Of a stretch of DNA of 64,000 nucleotides, positions 62,073-64,000 are shown piece after piece. The notes under the pieces were generated by a model. The model ran no database searches and was not told the DNA's origin. It saw nothing but the letters and a program-made list of their open reading frames with translations. The stretch is from positions 248,001 through 312,000 of the forward strand of contig NZ_JAUSXC010000001.1 in assembly GCF_030823405.1 (NCBI RefSeq), read 5' to 3'. The stretch's first letter is position 1. The number at the start of each line of letters is the position of its first letter. Origin of the DNA: Chryseobacterium ginsenosidimutans (GTDB lineage Bacteria > Bacteroidota > Bacteroidia > Flavobacteriales > Weeksellaceae). The translations under genes were made by a program, and so were the position numbers.

Positions 62073-64000
62073 ATGAAGAAATTACTTCTGTTGACTATTT
62101 TATTTGTGTCACAATTGTTTTTTTCACAATCAGATTGCGCAACGGCAATTCCCGTATGTGGAAATTCAAATATTTCTTATGACCCTACAGGTCCCGGAAC
62201 TGTAGTAGATTTTCCAGGACCGCCAGACCCTGTTCCTGATGGCCTTTGTCTTAAAGGAGGAGAACATTATTCGGTTTGGTACACATTTACTGTTGCCACA
62301 TCAGGAACAATTACTTTTGAAATCACTCCAAATGTTAACGTTGCGCTAGGTCCAGATGCTCCTGGAAACTCTGCCGATTATGACTGGGCAGTTTGGGGAC
62401 CGAATCCTACTTGTGGAAATTTAGGACTTCCTGTAACTTGTAACTTTGCAGGGATGACAGGTACATGGCCAAATCCTACGGGATTATCCGCCAACCCACC
62501 TAGTGCTCCCAATCCAGGCTATAATGCTCCGATGAATGTAACAGCTGGCCAAACATACGTTTTAGTAGTTGATAACTATAGCCATAATACTCTAGGATTT
62601 TCTTTAACTTGGGGTGGAACAGCGACTATTTCTTCTGCTTTTACAGATCCTACTTTAACACCTCATCCATTTATACCACCAGGATCACCAGCAGCAAACC
62701 CAGCAGATCCAAACGAAATTCTAAAATGTTCGTTACCAACGATGTTTGATTTCAGTACGTTATCAACCGGAATTATTAATGGTAATCCAAACTTCACAGT
62801 ATCATATCATTTAACAAGTAATGATGCTATCACAGGAAACGCTCCTATCACAACACCAATAATGGTAAATGGAACGACTATCTATTATTACAGATTAAAA
62901 TATACAGATCCTACAAACCCAACCAATCCTATTAATGGTTGTTTCCAGATTGGAAAATTCAAATTCAGAACAGGAAATATTACAGCACAGGATGCAACCC
63001 TTACTGCATGTAACAACAATGGTGCTGGAACTGCGACATTCAATCTTGCATTAGCTGCCGTCTTTACAGGAAATAATATCACTAAAAAATATTATCCTAC
63101 AATGGCAGATTTAATAGCAGTAACTAATGAAATCACAAATCCTTCAGTTTATGTATCTAGTGAGAAAAAAGTATATGTAAGAGTAACAACTTCAGATGGA
63201 TGCTCTGATGACGCTGAGATTACCCTAGCATTCTTCCCTGTTGTTGTAGTAACAGAAGCCACTCTTGAATCTTGTTATATTGAAACGGCAGTAACAACAG
63301 CTTCATTTGACCTTACGACTGCGACGGTGAATTCTCAAGCCGGAATGACTAAAAAATATTACAAAACGCAGGCTGATGCTTTAGCAGCAGTCAATGAGAT
63401 TTCACCTGCAAATAACTATATTACAGCAACGACTACTGTTTATGCAAGAGTAACCAGTGAGAATGGCTGTTTTGCCATTGCAAAAATTAACTTAAAAGTT
63501 TTACCTCCTGTAAAATCTAACGTTCTGATAGATAAAATCATCTGTATGGAAGACACTACAGTTTTAGATGCAGGACCAGGATTTGACGGCTACGAATGGA
63601 ACACGGGAGCAACAACTCAATCTATTTCAAATGTAGGTGCAGGTGCCTATTGGGTAAAACTAAAAACAGGAAAATGCTATACATTACAGCTAGTGAATGT
63701 ATACGCTTCTGCACAACCTGTTATTACTAATATTGAAATCACCAACGATTCGTTTACAGTAACTGTTAATGGAGGAAAAGCACCTTACAAATACTCTTTA
63801 GACGGAATTACTTGGCAAGATTCTAATGTATTTACAGGTCTTCCGAGAGGTGAAAATAAAGTGTACGTAAAAGATGCTTATGACTGTAACCCGATTGAAG
63901 TTCAGGTAACAGTTCCAAATCTTCTGAACGCAATTACACCAAACGGAGATAATAAGAATGACTATATTGATTATTCAGCATTAGCTTATAAGAAAAATCT
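62073..64000 (+). CDS. T9SS-secreted modular surface protein, second paralogue, partial
   Basis: Open from ATG 62073 to the window edge (642 codons), so the C-terminus is missing. It is a close paralogue of the upstream gene: signal peptide ending LFFSQ, the same Cys-rich module (KGGEHYSVWYTFTVATSGTITFEI), FDL-type modules, the DAGPGFDGYEWNTGATTQ module and the beginning of the same sorting domain (AITPNGDNKNDYIDYSALAYKKN). The N-terminal module is longer owing to a Pro-rich insertion near residue 50. A terminator separates the two genes, so they may be expressed separately. Confidence 0.92.
   Translation, partial: MKKLLLLTILFVSQLFFSQSDCATAIPVCGNSNISYDPTGPGTVVDFPGPPDPVPDGLCLKGGEHYSVWYTFTVATSGTITFEITPNVNVALGPDAPGNSADYDWAVWGPNPTCGNLGLPVTCNFAGMTGTWPNPTGLSANPPSAPNPGYNAPMNVTAGQTYVLVVDNYSHNTLGFSLTWGGTATISSAFTDPTLTPHPFIPPGSPAANPADPNEILKCSLPTMFDFSTLSTGIINGNPNFTVSYHLTSNDAITGNAPITTPIMVNGTTIYYYRLKYTDPTNPTNPINGCFQIGKFKFRTGNITAQDATLTACNNNGAGTATFNLALAAVFTGNNITKKYYPTMADLIAVTNEITNPSVYVSSEKKVYVRVTTSDGCSDDAEITLAFFPVVVVTEATLESCYIETAVTTASFDLTTATVNSQAGMTKKYYKTQADALAAVNEISPANNYITATTTVYARVTSENGCFAIAKINLKVLPPVKSNVLIDKIICMEDTTVLDAGPGFDGYEWNTGATTQSISNVGAGAYWVKLKTGKCYTLQLVNVYASAQPVITNIEITNDSFTVTVNGGKAPYKYSLDGITWQDSNVFTGLPRGENKVYVKDAYDCNPIEVQVTVPNLLNAITPNGDNKNDYIDYSALAYKKN

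Noticed and set aside
1..64000. tRNA, rRNA, CRISPR arrays, insertion sequences, prophage, toxin-antitoxin or defence islands
   Set aside because: Looked for by eye in gaps and gene content. No direct-repeat/spacer array, transposase, integrase or nuclease/defence-type protein was recognised. Short RNA genes could still be missed without a covariance search.

Overview
The window looks like the chromosome of a Bacteroidota bacterium of class Flavobacteriia, most likely Chryseobacterium or a close Weeksellaceae relative. The evidence is AT-rich DNA, a SusC/SusD pair, a type IX secretion type B sorting domain, BshC (bacillithiol pathway), a Porin_10-like protein, almost no Shine-Dalgarno sequences, and repeated TAnnTTTG -7 promoter elements, several with a TTG 18-21 bases upstream. 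No tRNA, rRNA, insertion sequence, prophage or CRISPR array was seen.

Layout. (1) 1-5152, minus strand: a porin-like beta-barrel, bshC and a LysM/receptor-like protein cut by the window edge. (2) 5248-9515, minus: an orphan SusD/SusC nutrient-uptake pair, whose promoter spacer holds an 11-bp palindrome. (3) 9812-14649, minus: the conserved rimP-nusA-infB operon, with a structured leader carrying a terminator-like hairpin. (4) 14866-44182, mostly plus: a surface-polysaccharide (probably O-antigen) cluster of about 30 kb. (5) 44470-47883: two beta-carbonic anhydrases around a small exported protein and a SulP anion transporter. (6) 48057-59886: housekeeping (pth, mfd) mixed with small lipoproteins, a GH3-like adenylating enzyme, an MFS exporter and small exported proteins. 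(7) 59920 to the end: two tandem T9SS-secreted modular proteins, the second truncated by the window.

The polysaccharide cluster can be read as one pathway. Ugd would make UDP-glucuronate. RfbA and RfbB would make dTDP-4-keto-6-deoxyglucose, and a DegT-family aminotransferase plus a PglD/NeuD-type acetyltransferase could convert it to an N-acetylated amino sugar; dTDP-Qui4NAc is the simplest inference because no ketoisomerase is visible. About ten cytoplasmic glycosyltransferases would build the chain and Wzm/Wzt would export it. Tailoring genes include an AsnB-type amidotransferase, a 2-oxoglutarate/Fe(II) oxygenase, two methyltransferases, two LbH acetyltransferases, an MBOAT/SGNH O-acylation pair, and a GtrB-like plus GT-C-like pair for periplasmic glycosyl transfer.

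The strongest candidate for unexpected biology is a run of eight G's inside the oxygenase gene, upstream of its catalytic motif, which could make that modification phase-variable. Other notable signals are three tandem paralogous GT2 genes, a decayed stretch between the acyltransferase and methyltransferase genes, and compact gene junctions in which terminator hairpins and promoters overlap, in two cases leaving apparently leaderless start codons.
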